Shown one piece after another: positions 23,958 through 36,536 of a DNA stretch of 64,000 nt. The DNA is from Celoporthe dispersa. Lineage: Eukaryota; Ascomycota; Sordariomycetes; Diaporthales; Cryphonectriaceae. Below the pieces are notes generated by a model. It was not told where the DNA came from. It made no database searches and saw only the letters and a list, made by a program, of their open reading frames with translations. The position numbers and the translations under genes are program-made. Location: the NCBI GenBank assembly GCA_016584495.1, contig WAID01000016.1:224442-288441 (forward strand), given 5' to 3'. Positions within the stretch are counted from its first letter, which is position 1, and each line of letters starts with the position of its first letter.

Positions 23958-26900
23958 TTACTGTATCTCGTTTGCTCGTTCAAGAAAACCTTTTATCTCT
24001 CTTAGTCTAGCGACATACCGGTTGAGTTCTGCTTTGCCTCCAGCTATGATATCCAGCGGGATGTCACGCTTCAACTCTTCAGTAGGCCCTTGCGCCCTGG
24101 AAATCAGCTTCATGACCAGATCGAAAGGAGTGGAGCCATGCAAAATCTTTCCCTCTGTAAGTATGGATTTGTACGTAGCGTGATGAATGGGGTCTGCTCC
24201 TGCTTCAAGAAGGGCCTTTGCCCCTTCAACGTCTCCGTAAATTACCGCGGTCTGTAAAGGCGTGTACTCGAACGAGTTGAACTCGTCTAAAGATTCCTTG
24301 TTAATGAGTTGTGGGCATGCATCCATAATCTGTTTGACACAAGTGGCTTTATAGTTAGTGTTGGAGACTGCGGTATGGAGTACCGTGCTTGTTGGTCTGT
24401 TGTGTCTCGAAGGGTTGAGTCGGAAGCGTGTTTGCGCTCCTGCACCGATAAGCAGTGCTACAGCTTCAACATGTCTATAGATGACAGCCAATTCCAGAGC
24501 CGTTTGACCAGGCCGGTCTTTGACGCCATCAGATGTGATCGAGACCGTCGCTCCTTGCGATTCTAGGTCTGCACCAGCTCTGATGAGAGAGTCCAGAGCG
24601 CTTGTAGCACCGATCTGCGCAGCCAGTTGTAAAGCTGTCTTTCCAGTCGAGCTCTGTGCATCGACATTGACCCCCTGAGCTGTTCTGAGTGCATATACGA
24701 CATCGCAGCTATTGTAGAGAGCAGCGTAGTGAAGTGCATTGTATCCTTCAGTATCCAACGCGTTGACATCGTTAACCAGGGGTAGCAGCAACGGCACTTT
24801 ATAAGAAGAGAACCGACGATAGCGACAGCTACGGACACCATGGATCAGCACGTTAGCATCTTCAGTGATGCAGGTGGCATCGTCCTTGGCGCCGGCAAGG
24901 ATGAGCTCCTCCAAGACATATCCCTTGGTGTTGAGACTCATGGCAGCCCAAATTAAAGGGTTGTGGTAAAGGTTGGGACTGTCCCGCTGATTGATGTCGA
25001 CTCCATTTCCCAAAAGGACGCGTACTGTCTCTTTGGCTGCAGTACGATAGCTCTTCCCGTGGGTTATGAACCGTGCAAAGGCACAAGGTCATGACTCATC
25101 ATCTGGGATGCTGAGTATGACCATTGTCCATCGCCGCCGTACGCCTGACTTCCTCTGTGAAGGAGGAGCTCCACGAGTCGATGATGATGGTATGCCACCG
25201 CGAGATCCAGGGGACTGAAGCTCGGATACCTGACTTGCTCGGGCTGCCCATACATTGCTGGGTCGCCAGCAAGACGGCTGTTGATATCAGCACCAAGGTC
25301 TAAGTAAGCCGCAGCCAACTTCTCGTCTCCGGCTATGACGGCCCAGTGCAGTGGTGTCCCGAGAAACTCTACGCAGCGAGAGTGATCCAAGATCCTCCTA
25401 CCAGACTGGCATTTGAGCCAGGAACGACACCTATCCTCTCGAGCTGCGTCTGATCCAATTGGCGGCGCCTGCATGGAGTGTAGGACTAATTGAGCGTCGG
25501 CACTGGGGAAATTGATCAGGAAATGGAGAGGGTTCGGTTCATCCAGTCGACATGGAAACTCAGTACAATACTGTACGAGAACAACTGCAGCGCTAGCTCT
25601 TCCATGCTTGCATGCCTGCAATAGTGCTTGATATATAGCATTCTGATCATACCACTCGTCATCCAGAGCTGAACGAAGGTAAGCGAGAGAGGGAACGTCG
25701 ATGGGCCCCAGTCTCAAGGGAGACATCGGGATAATTTCATCGTATGCGTCGACCTCCTTTGCAGGCATCAGCGCTCTCATGACAGCTTGTCCGTTCTCTT
25801 CAGCCTCTGATTCAAGTGCGGCCCTAGATCGTCTCAATATCACCTGGGCGGTAGGGTTGATCCTGCTGGCTTCCTGAAGATGTGATATGACCAGTGATGT
25901 GTCAGGTCTCACACCGTATCCGATGTGATACATAACGGCAAGTTGCAAGTGTGCATGTCCTTTCTTTTGTTTGTCTTCGCTAAGCCGAACGATCATCTTC
26001 ATGCTGTTGGCTAGATTACATTGGACATCCCACGGCGGCGACGGTGACATGGCGGCCTCACGCTAAGGTTAGCGATTATGATGACATCGAGCGAAGCGGA
26101 GTAAAGTCTAACAAACCTGCAGCATATCCACCAGATCCCTTTGAGAAGCCTTTGGTTTTGAGGAGAATTCATATGATTTAGAGGGTTCAAATTTGACCAC
26201 TTGCAGCGATGGATTCGGCTGTGTGTCTCTTGGAAGTAGGCGAATGGTCAGATGATCTGAATATGTGCCCACGGTGGCCAGCATTGTGTTGGCATCACGA
26301 TTCCTATGTTCACGATAGGATGCTGTCTGGAGGGAGGCGTGCTTCCAGTCATAAGGGATCGATCTTGACATGGCATATGGATCTAGAGCCCTGTCTTTGC
26401 TGTTTAGATTTTTAGCTCGCGATTTCGACCATCCACTCTGCGCTCAAGGGCTCCTTACCTTGTTCCATGATACAGAACTCCAATGATCTCGGAAATACTG
26501 GCGCGTTGAGATGGGTTGTCCTTCAAGCAGATATCTGATGTGGCTGCAAAAGCCTTCGTGATTTGTAAATTCAAGGCATCCGCATCTGAAAGCTCTTTGT
26601 TCTGAAGACCGCTTCGGTCCTCAAGCAAATTCCTCATCTGGTTGTAGAGAAGTGCTGCGGCATGTACCATTGTGTCTTCCTTTAAGCGGAAGATCCGATC
26701 AAGGTACTCCTGGAGACCTTCCTGGTCCTTTTGTCGGCCATCCCACTTCTCGTCACCATACCATCTCCCAGGGTCCCTGAAGGACCCTCCTTCGGTGAAG
26801 GACTCGCCGCTCCTTGCAACCTCCCAAAGTAAGAGGCCAAAAGAGTAGCAGTCTGCTGCTTTGAACAAGGCAAAGGTGGCTAACTCCGTTGAAGATTCTC

Positions 26901-27651
26901 GCTCCAGGCCCCGAATTTCCGGAGCGTTGTATTTATCAGTCCCAAGATAGTAGACGCCTGCCCTCGCTCCAGATCTTCTGCAAAGATCACACAGCCAAAA
27001 TCCGAGAGTTTAGCCACCTGTGGGTGGAACTCACCATCCCAGGGGTTGAGGTTATCAAATACCAGGACGTTATCCTGCTTTATGTCTCCATGAACAATGC
27101 CAGAGTTGTGCAGTGACTCCAGGGCGAGGGCAACATCCAGCGCCATTTCACGGCGTTCACGGAGGCTATGGCCGTGGCGTTTTAGATACTGTGCCAGAGT
27201 GCCATGGTCAGCAAACTCCATCACCAAGTAAGGGCGCGAGCCCGTCCAGGGATCAGAGGACCACCCATATCCCAGGGCCGAAATGATGCACCCGTGCTGG
27301 CGTATAGACGGTTCTGTCATCACCCGGACCTCTCGAAGAACGCTAGCTAGTCGAGCCTGGACCTCTCTAGCAGAGTCGCTTCGCGTAATGAGCCGTTTCA
27401 CGGCCACGTAGCGGGAGCGCCTCCACGGCGGGATCTCCTAGGGTCAGCAACTCTCGAGCGACTTGAAAGGTGCCGCCACAGCCAAGTTGCTGATCAGACT
27501 TTAAATTATGGGGAGAGATGAAAGGAAGCTCATTTTTCGCGGCCGCGAGAATCCGGCCAACGTCGATTTGCTCATCACTGGTTCGGCTCTGATACAGTGC
27601 GATCGACTGGCCGCCGTCATCGGTGAATCGGGAGTCCCATAGCGAAGTCAT
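23958..27651 (-). CDS. Protein kinase - Sel1-like - ankyrin repeat protein
   Basis: A large signalling-type protein of over 1,100 residues. The N-terminal kinase domain has a glycine loop (LGCGGTFQVA), AVKRLITR with the ATP lysine, the catalytic loop IVHGDIKQDNVLVF (HGD replacing HRD but Lys and Asn kept), LSDFGCVIF (DFG) and KAADCYSFGLLLWE. A linker with a Sel1-like helix pair (AHLQLAVMYHIGYGVRPD) follows. Then come about seven ankyrin repeats, including TPLHWAVIAGDEKLAAAYLD, YNALHYAALYNSCDVV and GQTALELAVIYRHVEAVALL. Introns lie near 26375-26455 and 26055-26125. The frame changes at 26941-26943 (before the YNAPE segment), near 25071 and possibly near 27430; each of the first two needs one added base. 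ATG at 27651 is preferred, with an in-frame ATG at 27816. Similar fungal proteins are thought to sense or signal; the partner is unknown. Confidence 0.75.
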
Positions 27652-28364
27652 GGCTGGAGGGGCTATAGACTTGAGATATGATCGAATCGTCAGTAAGTAC
27701 TTAGGCAAGTGTAGAGGATGCGTTTGAGGACAAGTATGGAGTTGCACAGTAAGTCCTAGAAAGACAAGATGGCTTGAGCGAGAGCGGGGTATGAATGAAG
27801 CTGGAGGGCTGGCCACGCAAATTTGACATCAGTGAGCATTATGTAATAAGCAGGCAGCATACCCGAGTTTCTCATAGGTTAAAGATTTCGGGATGGGAAA
27901 ATTTATGTTTTAGTATAAAGAAATTTGAATATCTAATAGGGGATAATTATTAACGATAACAGTGGTAATATTTGACTTTTCACTTTTCAATATAACCTAA
28001 TGGAAGATGATATTTTTCTGATTTTGGGGAATAACACCATACTCTTCGGTGTCTCACCTCATCAGTGCCATCGCCTCATTGCCTATTTCTAACCCGACAT
28101 GGGACAGGAACAGCATGCTGACACAGTAGAATTTGACCGCAAAGCATTTAGTCTACCCATGCTTGAATTATAATTACTGGTCGATGAGCGAGCCTCTAAC
28201 CACCAATTTAATTGCATGAAGAGCCAAAGCTAATAACATCGAATGGTACAACTATGTGCAGAATGCTAGCGGATTCTCGACAACTCGCTCCTCATAATTC
28301 TAGCTTGCGTCCGCCCCATGGAGTGCCGCGTCTCGCCTACCTATTATCGGCCGATCCAAGTCAT
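27652..28364. other. Intergenic, no gene seen
   Basis: About 710 bp, AT-rich around 27880-28030, between the kinase-ankyrin start and the STAND-like stop. No gene recognised apart from the possible 5' extension of the kinase frame to 27816. Confidence 0.4.
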
Positions 28365-29870
28365 TCAGCTATACCAATCTATACCGAGCAAGTTTGTATA
28401 CAGCTTCACCCGGCCTGTGTCGACATGGTTCCTCAGATCGAAGCTATCAATATATGCCTTGCCCAGATTTCTAAGCATTTGCGAGTTTCCCGGCGATGTG
28501 AGCAGTAGTCTGACGGCCCAATCATCGTTGTCTGGAGCATTGGAAGCCGCAGGTTTCTCAAACAGATCTAGAAAGTCTTCCAGGACCTTCCTCACGGCTG
28601 CTCCGGCATCGTTGGCGAGGAAGTTCCACCCATCTACTATACACACACACTCGGGCAACATGCTGAGGAAGTAGCGCACATACTGGAGCGCCAACGGCAT
28701 GCTTTCCATGGACAGCCCCAGAGCTGTAAAAGGTTGGTCCACGCCAACCACGACAATCTTCGGGGTGTCTTCAACTTGCTCTAACAGTTGGGCCAGCAGC
28801 GAGTATATCAACCTGAAGAGCCGGTCTTGGTCTGTTAGAAGCCGGCCTTGATCGGCATGGCGGCCCGTGAAAGCTATGGCCGGTCGTCGTCGATCCAGTG
28901 TGGTCGCGTAGATGAGGGCACTGACAGTGCTAGCTTGGCTGCCGTACAGCCATAAACGTGGTGAGATAGTACCACAATACCAGTTGGTGAGTTCTCGCCG
29001 GACGTGGTGGTCTGCCTCTAGGTTCTTCATCTTGGCCTGGAGCCCAGAGCTCATGATATTAGGGGCAATGCTGGCCAGATGAGACAGGGCTGACTGCCTT
29101 TCCATGCCAGCATCAGCTGCTACCGGGGGAACGGGAATACCAAGGTCGGGACCATTGTGGAGCAGGGGTGTTCGTTCTCTTTCTTCCCTCGCGTTCATAT
29201 CCAGCAGCTGTCTCTCTGCGAGATTCTTTTCCATCAGCCTCACCTCCTCTAAGATGGTTTTGAGATATCCCATTTGTGTCTCGTGGTGCAAGCCCTGGGT
29301 AACGCCTTGTCGCTTCAACAGTTGGCTGATATTTCATTACATCACGGTTAGCCCTCGCGCAGCCAGAGCAGAAATTGCACAAAGACAATGATCAATGACT
29401 GACGTGTTTATTTTCAGGTAGAGATCCGGTAGTGGTGTGGTGAGCTCCAAGATATACTGGATCAAGACGTCTACTTCTTCCTGGTTTCCGAGGTACCAGC
29501 CCAGTTTTTTGATCTGACCCATAGGCCAGTCGCGACGTCGCCTCTTACTCTTCGGGTCTAGCTTCATGTCACAACCTTTGGCTACCAGGGCTTCCAGTTT
29601 CGCAACGGCGAGTTTGAGGCTGACGATAACATAGCGGATGTCATCTTTGTCCGCCGTCTCAAGCAAGCCCGCCTCCTCAGTCTCCGTAAGAGGATCGGGG
29701 TTGTCACTCTCTTCAACCACTTTGCCCAGAAACCGGAGGCGGAACTGGATAGATCGCAACGTGGAGGCCGATTTCTGGTAGTGCTCCGGAGCCTCGTTTA
29801 AGCCTTTGTACAGATTCCAAAGCAGTTGTGCCGCAGCTAGGATGTCTCCAGCACCCCAGCCGAAAGACAT
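28365..29870 (-). CDS. STAND/NACHT-like protein lacking a Walker A motif
   Basis: The start MSFGWGAGDILAAAQLLWNLYKG is the helical N-terminus typical of many fungal STAND (NLR-like) proteins. An intron (about 29333-29403) leads to a second exon with a coiled region. Next is an NTPase-like domain in the usual order: WLYGSQASTVSAL where a P-loop would lie, but without the GKS/GKT lysine; VCIVDGWNFL at the Walker B position; and VRLLLTSPGNSQML at the sensor position. No repeat domain follows; the protein stops at about 470 residues (LLGIDWYS). Such P-loop-less forms cannot be assumed to bind ATP. It is head to head with the DUF7025-AAA gene at 30268, with about 400 bp between starts, suggesting co-expression. 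Role in non-self response is inference. Confidence 0.65.
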
Positions 29871-30267
29871 GTTGGCGGAGATACTTGGGGACTGGTTTCG
29901 AGTATATGAAATGACCTATCGCAGATAGCAGAACGAGAAGGTCAGCATTCGACCCCGCTTCCTCTGCAGCCACCATGATGTTGCGGCTGAGCTCGACCTG
30001 CATAACAGTTGGCCAATCGGCAAGCAGCAAGACCGGCTCCATCTTACTGTGCTGTACACTCCCCGCTTTTCTCACCAGACCTTTGGGCATCGCAGACCAT
30101 TTCTTAGCACCTCATCATTTTATTCGCCATCTTGCAATAACTCCCCTTCTCCGCTAGGCTCATGACGAAGAAAAAAGAAAACAACCAGAAAGGTGTCAAC
30201 CCCGGGGCGACGGCCGCCGGACTAGTGTGCCTAGAGGCGCGAGAATATCCAGGAAATTCCTTCAGCG

Positions 30268-33200
30268 ATGGACCGAAGAACGGGAGAGTCAAATGAATAT
30301 CTCACTTGGAGACCTCATCATGCTGCCGTTGTAGACCGCGAGGCCGAGAAGCCGACCTTGGTCAATCATTTGAGGGCACAATACTTTCCGCAAAGACCCC
30401 AGCACGTCGCCGAGTTTGCGACGCCGAGTTATACTACCATGCTGCAGACCAACCCTAGATTTACTCTCTCAACCCTACCAACGGTTCCGCCGAGCTCCTC
30501 TGTGGTGCCTCCGCCGACGGTTCCGCCGCCCCCCCTTAGGACGCCTCTGCCGACCCCCTTGAGGGCGCCTTTGCCGACAGCGCATCTCACACAGCCAGCA
30601 ACGTATGCCTGGCAGCCAGCGTATGCTCAAGCTTCTCAGCCAAGCCTGACAAGTGTTGCAGACCGTGACGAGTCACCCATTAGGGCTGAAGAGGGGGGCA
30701 GGGAACTGCCCTCCTTGAACTCCGAAGCAGAGTTGTCTCAGAGCTCATCTGCTCAGATTGGTCGACGTAACTTCCTATACTGCCTGATCTGCCGGTGGGT
30801 CACACCATTATTTGCATCGTGGATGGCAGAATGCGCGTGCTAACTAATTCATACGATATAGTGACGGCGACAAGGAGACGTTTCGTTATTCTTTGAAGCC
30901 CTTTAAGGGCCTGCAGCGAGACGATCATGAGACGCAGGAGAGGCAAAACTTTGCCGTGCTGGACATCGTAGACAGGGTTGAGGGCGAACATCTGAGTAAA
31001 CCGCCACGTAAGAGCCAGTCCCGCCACAGCTTCTTGCAAGACGATCCCGCCGTATTCAATATCGGCACAGACTTCCGCGTCCGGAAATTCCACTACACCG
31101 GTCTGCGCATCCATTCACCACATATCCAGGCAATCCTGCGTGCGCTCATCAGCTACTATCCTGGTTTTGACGTCCAGGGCAGCGAGATCTCCTTCATTTA
31201 CCCCTTCAAAGAGCTCTTCCACTACTGGGACGACCTTCAAGACATCCACCGCCAAGGGCAAGAACATGGCAACAGTCAGCACGTCATAAGTAATCCAGAC
31301 ACGGGCTCCGAGGTCACTGTAGCCTGCGGGTCGCCAGTCCACGAGCACCTCGAGATACTGCTGACGGCTCCACTCGTCCAGGATGCATGGGAGAGGCTCG
31401 TCCAACCCGAGAGGGATCTGTATAGAAGAGGGCGAGCCTCGTATGATTTCTTGTGGGTGCTGTTCAAGCCAGGCGGTATCGTGTTCGCTGAGACGCGGGG
31501 CCAAGGCAAGAAGCTGGCCGGCTTCGTGGTTATACGTGTTACCCATCTGTCGCGCAACGAGTCCAACTCGCCGCTGGTAAATCCAGACGCCGCAGACCGC
31601 TGGGAGCTCGCACTGTGGAATCTGGCCTACGACAACGGTCGCCTTCGCCGCCGCGCCCACACCGCTTATGTGAACCGTTTCTACGGCGAGCGGGAAATTT
31701 CTGACCTTCCTGCATTTCCCATTGAGTTCGCGCCAAACCAAGAGGTCCTGCGGGCACAGCTCATCGAGCGTGGCAAGCGTTATCACCGCATTATCTGCGA
31801 CGGGCAGAGCCACATGTGCTACGATGGGCCAGTTACTGCCGAGAAGGCGTACGATGTAAGTTACAGCCCTTTGCCAGTCCTGAGGGAGCCTGAGAGAAGG
31901 ATAAGCTGAGCCTATATTGTTTCTTTGTTTGTCTAGTACAAAGGTGAGATTATCGTGGACCATCAGAGCTACAAGCTGGAGGCGCTCGACTCGCCCAACA
32001 TAAAAATGCCCGACATCTTGGGTCAAGAGCCCGAAGACCTTCGAGGGGAACCGCTCTTTTCCAAGTTCAACGACATGGAGTGCTCAGCAGCCAATGAGTT
32101 AGAGCCTGCGCAGTACTTGTTGCTTCCCGCCTATGTCCTAGGATTCGCTCTAGGCAAGAGAGAATGGGGTAAGGAAGAAATCACCCACCGTCCATAAATT
32201 ATTTGCGTCCAGCAAGGAATAGCTACTGAAATGAAGGCTGTTTTCTTTTTAGCTATGTTTGACATGAGTTTCGTCAAAAACCTTCCCGTAGAAAGAGACC
32301 CCATGAAATATCTGATCATGAGCCCAGACAAGAAGAGACTGATTGAGGCCGCGGCTGGGAGTCCCAGGACGGGCACCGCTTTGACACCATGGACTACGGA
32401 CTGGAGCGCGGACTTTATCGAGGGAAAAGGTAGAGGTAGAGTCATATTTCTTCATGGTGAGTTATTTAGCCTTTTTTGTGATACGCACGTAATCACCCCC
32501 TGGCCACCTCGCATCTCTCACTCCTCGAATTACACAAGGACGGATAGACGCTAAACAAAGGGGATATGCACGCAACAGGATCGCCAGGAACAGGAAAGAC
32601 CATGACGGTAGAATTGATTGCCAAGAAGACAAGACGTCCCTTAGTGCGCCTCTCGGCAGCGGACTTGGGCACAGAAGAGGTCCAGATGGAGAAGCGGCTG
32701 ATGAAATGGCTCGACCGCGCTACCATCTGGGGGGCCATCGTACTTATCGACGAGGCTGAAGTATACCTAGAGCAGAGGCAGTCGGGGCACATCAAGCGGA
32801 ACGCGCTCGTCACAGGTAGGTGCTCATCATCATCTTTGACGCGCCTCTTTTAATATTTGGTCCCTGACGCTGAGGTCTTAACTAGCCTTTCTTCGCACGA
32901 TGGAATATTTTCCTGGCCTTCTATTCCTCGTAAGTCTCGCTCCGTAAAAATCCAGGACATGCGGAGTTACTCTACCTTTTAAGTGAACATCCTGACATGA
33001 TAATTCATTCCATGGGCGTGTGAAGACATCAAACAGCATCGGTCTCTTTGACGAGGCTGTCATGTCCCGCATACATCTGGCAGTACAGTACCAGCGACCC
33101 ACCGACGAGGAGCGAACGGAGATTTGGAGAAAGCTATTTAATAAACTAGAGCAGGATGAGAGGCACGAAGCCAAGCAGAAGCAGCAGAACCGACGAAAAG

Positions 33201-33611
33201 GCCCTGCGAGACCAACCATCTTTATCCCGTCCACTACCCGAGACGTCGTCCTGAGCAAAGCGCAGTATGCGAACAACTTCCAGCTCAACGGGCGAGACAT
33301 ACGAAATCGTGAGTGTCGGGTCCGAATAAAAGACCTAACTGCTGGATTGGGAACAGTGATGTTGCTGACATTATTTTCTTTTAAATAAAAAAGTCCTCTT
33401 GAGTGCCATTAGCCTAGCCCGATACGAGGCTTTCAAAGAAGCGGCCGGCGGAGAGCCTATAAATGAAATCGAAGTTACGGCGGAGCAGCTGGAAACGGTG
33501 TTAAAAAATAAAGAGCAATTCAATGAAGACTACAAAGAGCGACCGGCTTCTATCCGGACGAGATGGCAGCTGAAAGGTTTACGAGAGCGCAGAATCCAGA
33601 CTAGAACATGA
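30268..33611 (+). CDS. AAA ATPase with DUF7025 domain (copy A)
   Basis: The N-terminal ~170 residues are low-complexity and proline-rich (PPTVPPPPLRTPLPTPL). A DUF7025-type region follows (YDFLWVLFKPGGIVFAETRG) and then a C-terminal AAA domain. Walker A is HGSPGTGKTMTVE, formed by splicing exons at about 32456 and 32580. Walker B is IVLIDEAEVYLEQR; the sensor and arginine-finger area is LFLTSNSIGLFDEAVMSRIHL. The tail has NGRDIRNLLLSAISLARYEAF. Introns near 30800-30860, 31855-31935, 32166-32252, 32456-32580, 32816-32884, 32938-33024 and 33310-33393 keep the frame. The gene appears intact, about 930 residues. A 44-codon upstream frame begins at 30162 and overlaps the ATG. Fungal DUF7025-AAA proteins have no defined substrate; ATP-driven remodelling is the family expectation. 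Confidence 0.8.
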
Positions 33612-34543
33612 AGTGACGGTAGGAATGGAAACGATGGCAGACATGAAGGCTAGAAGCATCAGAGGTGCTTTTATGTGCAATAAACTTTCCAAAATCATAA
33701 TTATATAGATACTGGTGATTCTAAACGGAAATGTAGACAAATTTAGACATTTAAACTGTTGTGGTGGCTAGTGTGGTAGGTTTCAGGATAGGATACTGAC
33801 TTGCTCACGACTGTAAAGGGGAGAGTATTTTTTTTGGATTTCTTTATCGATCAGATAACAGTAATAGAAAATTACTTCATTTCCTTTACTATTGGGCTTT
33901 TTTGGACATATCCAACACAGGTTTTCACTGTGATCTATATTTATGCTAGCTTGCCACAACTTGTTAAAAGTATATGCAAAATGTTTTCGCTATTACTTAT
34001 CCCACTTAATCTCGTGTCTAGTAATTTAGAAGGTATATTAGTTACCTGTAGGCTCAGGGCTTACTAGGATGGTGGGAGTCAAGCGAAGCCTGCGAAGCCT
34101 TGTGAATCACTCGCCCGTACATGCTTCCCATGCATGCTTTTGCTAGGTTGGTTCGGCCTTTCCAGTTGAGCGTTTCAAAGTTGACCTTCGATAGGCCAAT
34201 CCTGGGAGGGAGATCATCTCCTACATTCAAAACAACTATAAGGAGAAGGCCCTGGTCCCAGCCAATGTCGACATCGAGACCTAAGGCCCAGCATACAAAG
34301 CAGAAGACTACCCTATACTCGGTCTCTTTAATTAGTAGCAGCATATTTGGTGTGTAGCACGCTGGAAGAGTTGCGATGTTAGGAGAAAAATTCTGGAGTA
34401 TTCTGACCAGGATGATATCTAGGGCATCCTGCAGGATCTGGTCATGCAGTAGTCGCGACGATTCTCAACTGCGTTCCGTTTAAGCATCTTTGAGGGCGGT
34501 CCGTCGTAACGTGGCTAAATTTACGTTGCTCTCCGTCCAACGA
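33612..34543. other. Intergenic, no gene seen
   Basis: About 930 bp, AT-rich at 33660-34060. Open frames show no domain. Confidence 0.4.
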
Positions 34544-36067
34544 CTAAAAAGCGTACCAAGTAAGTCTCCAACATTTAAAATATTCTACAGAGCAGCCTGA
34601 AAATCCTGGACCTTCTGCAATAATGACCCTTTTGTCGGGGTGCTGTGAGAGAACGAGTGTCGGTTTACCATCAAGGCGAGTGTCATAGCGTCTCAGGTCA
34701 AGGTCTATCAAAACGCTGTAGATTGCAGTGACAGTAATCTTCTTTTCATGCCTCTTACGATCCATATACGCCAAAGGCCACCAGAGGACATCGTGTCCAC
34801 CAGCTATCCCGAAGAGTCCTGCGGGCACTAGCGTCGAGATGGGGAGGCCCCAATTCTCTTCCAATTGAGTGACTGAATCCTCTGACAGCTCGTCCGGGGT
34901 CATCTTCTTGTATGATACAGGTATATCATATCCGGGGCAGTCTACCCAGACGGCGACGACCACATCGCGCTCCTGTGTTATCATCCGTTTGCATTGGGTA
35001 GTCGCTAGCAGGGAACGCATGAACCTGTTCGCAGAGGGCCAGCCAAGCTGTAAATCGGGGCGTACGCGGCATCCATAATTCTTGGAGGTGTCATGCCACA
35101 GCCGGGGGTGCAGTAGCGGGGTCCCATCCTCTGTACAGACGCGCAGCGCGTTCCCTGTGAGAAACTTAAGAAGAGGGTGTGCCTTGCTCGGCATTCACTC
35201 GTTACGGTGTATACTGTGCCATTCCCTCATCTTCAGTTCTGCCTTGTCCACCTTGTCTCTCACCGCCCCGAAGAATTCCCACCGTGACGTGAGATTCAGG
35301 GATTCCCACTGTGCCCTGCAGGCCTCAAACTGGAGCCTTGTCGCGGGGTTCAGATTTGCTAAAGCGGCCTCGTCTACCTCATCTTGAATCTAGTTAGGTC
35401 CTCCATAGTGCCCTGACTCTCTGGCGTGAGTCCATCTGGCCCTTATCTTTCAGGCGTAGAAGAATTCTTGTCTAGGCCACAAACACCCGAACCATATGCA
35501 ATACGCAATATTATTCCAGCATCCAGTCCACAGATCTTCCAACAGCAGACAAGGCTGTCTCATGGCGGTCCTTTCCTTCCTCTTGCTCCATGCTTTCTTG
35601 AGACACCCGCAGGGGTGCCTAGGAAAGAGCACGGCGACCTCAAAACTGCGGTAAATGTCGGGAATCTTGGCTAGGGTGGATTTTGCCGCCTCGTCGTTCT
35701 CCCTGGCTGATAGAGAACTGATAGATCCAGTAGAACTCGCTGATCTCGGCGCAAGTTTCTTGATGGCACCTCAGGAGGTGCTCCAGCTCCTATTCACTTC
35801 CCAGCATCATCACTGCCGGCGTTCCATCTTCATAATGACCTAATGATTTTGGAAGTCGGTCAAACTGGCCCAAGTGTACGAGATAGTGAGAACGTTGCCT
35901 TGCTGTACTTCGACTAAGGTCTCACGGACGACCAGGTGGCGACCTCTTTCTAGGCAGTCCCAGAAGGGACAGTGCTGATGACAGCAGTAAGCAAAGCTGA
36001 CGACCCGAGATTTCATGTTGACCGAGCTAGAACATTGAACATATCCATGGCACTTGTATTGTGTCAA
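34544..36067 (-). pseudogene. HET-domain protein, frame-broken (HET-A)
   Basis: A heterokaryon-incompatibility (HET) family gene read from right to left. It runs CCHQHCPFWDCLERGRH, then VRETLVEVQQGNVLTISYTW (the first HET motif), a segment in another frame with EFYWIYQFSISQ (the second HET motif, normally YWIDQ-x2-IPQ), and KSTLAKIPDIYRSFEVAVLFP. The third motif, LWPRQEFFYA, follows, and after another break a long C-terminal part ends WRLTWYAF. At least three frame changes occur, one at 35869-35871 (CCC on the plus strand). In-frame stops also occur near 35390 and 35195. HET proteins trigger cell death on contact between incompatible strains. The gene starts about 470 bp from the oppositely oriented membrane-protein gene at 36537. 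Domain call is good; whether the gene is dead or mis-assembled is open. Confidence 0.6.
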
Positions 36068-36536
36068 AAAGAAAAAATCCGTAGGCGAAGAGTATGTAAT
36101 CTTTAGTATGTAGGAGCGCAGGCGATGCAGAAGAGGTCCCTGCAGGCCGGCCCACCCACGAAGCTCGGCAGGTGGATGCTAACAACTGTTCAACTCCGCT
36201 TTTCAATTCGATAAGCAGGATTTGCCTGCGTATTATCAGCCAATCAAGACAACATGCAAGCGCATAAGTACTACGCCATTTTTTTTTTTTTTTTTGGCCA
36301 GCTAGTACAACCAGGCTCCCTGTCGGGTGACCGGGTCGCAGGCCACATGCCCTCGTAAGAAGCCAAGATCTTATGTACTCCAGCATGAGTCTGGCGGGGC
36401 ATTGCTAGGCCTACCACATATTATTGTAATTTTTATCATTAGGCACACTGGCACAATACTTGAAATGTGGCTGACGGGCCAGCTCAGCTCAGGTCTTGTC
36501 CGACTCGACCCCCTTTCCTTCTTCGCGACAGCAACC

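Noticed and set aside
29713..30090. Minus-strand frame overlapping the start of the STAND-like gene
   Set aside because: It is out of frame with the STAND N-terminus and has no domain; treated as promoter sequence.
31115..32026. 303-codon minus-strand frame inside AAA-A
   Set aside because: It is antisense to the DUF7025 region, has no recognisable domain, and the plus-strand frame carries the conserved motifs.
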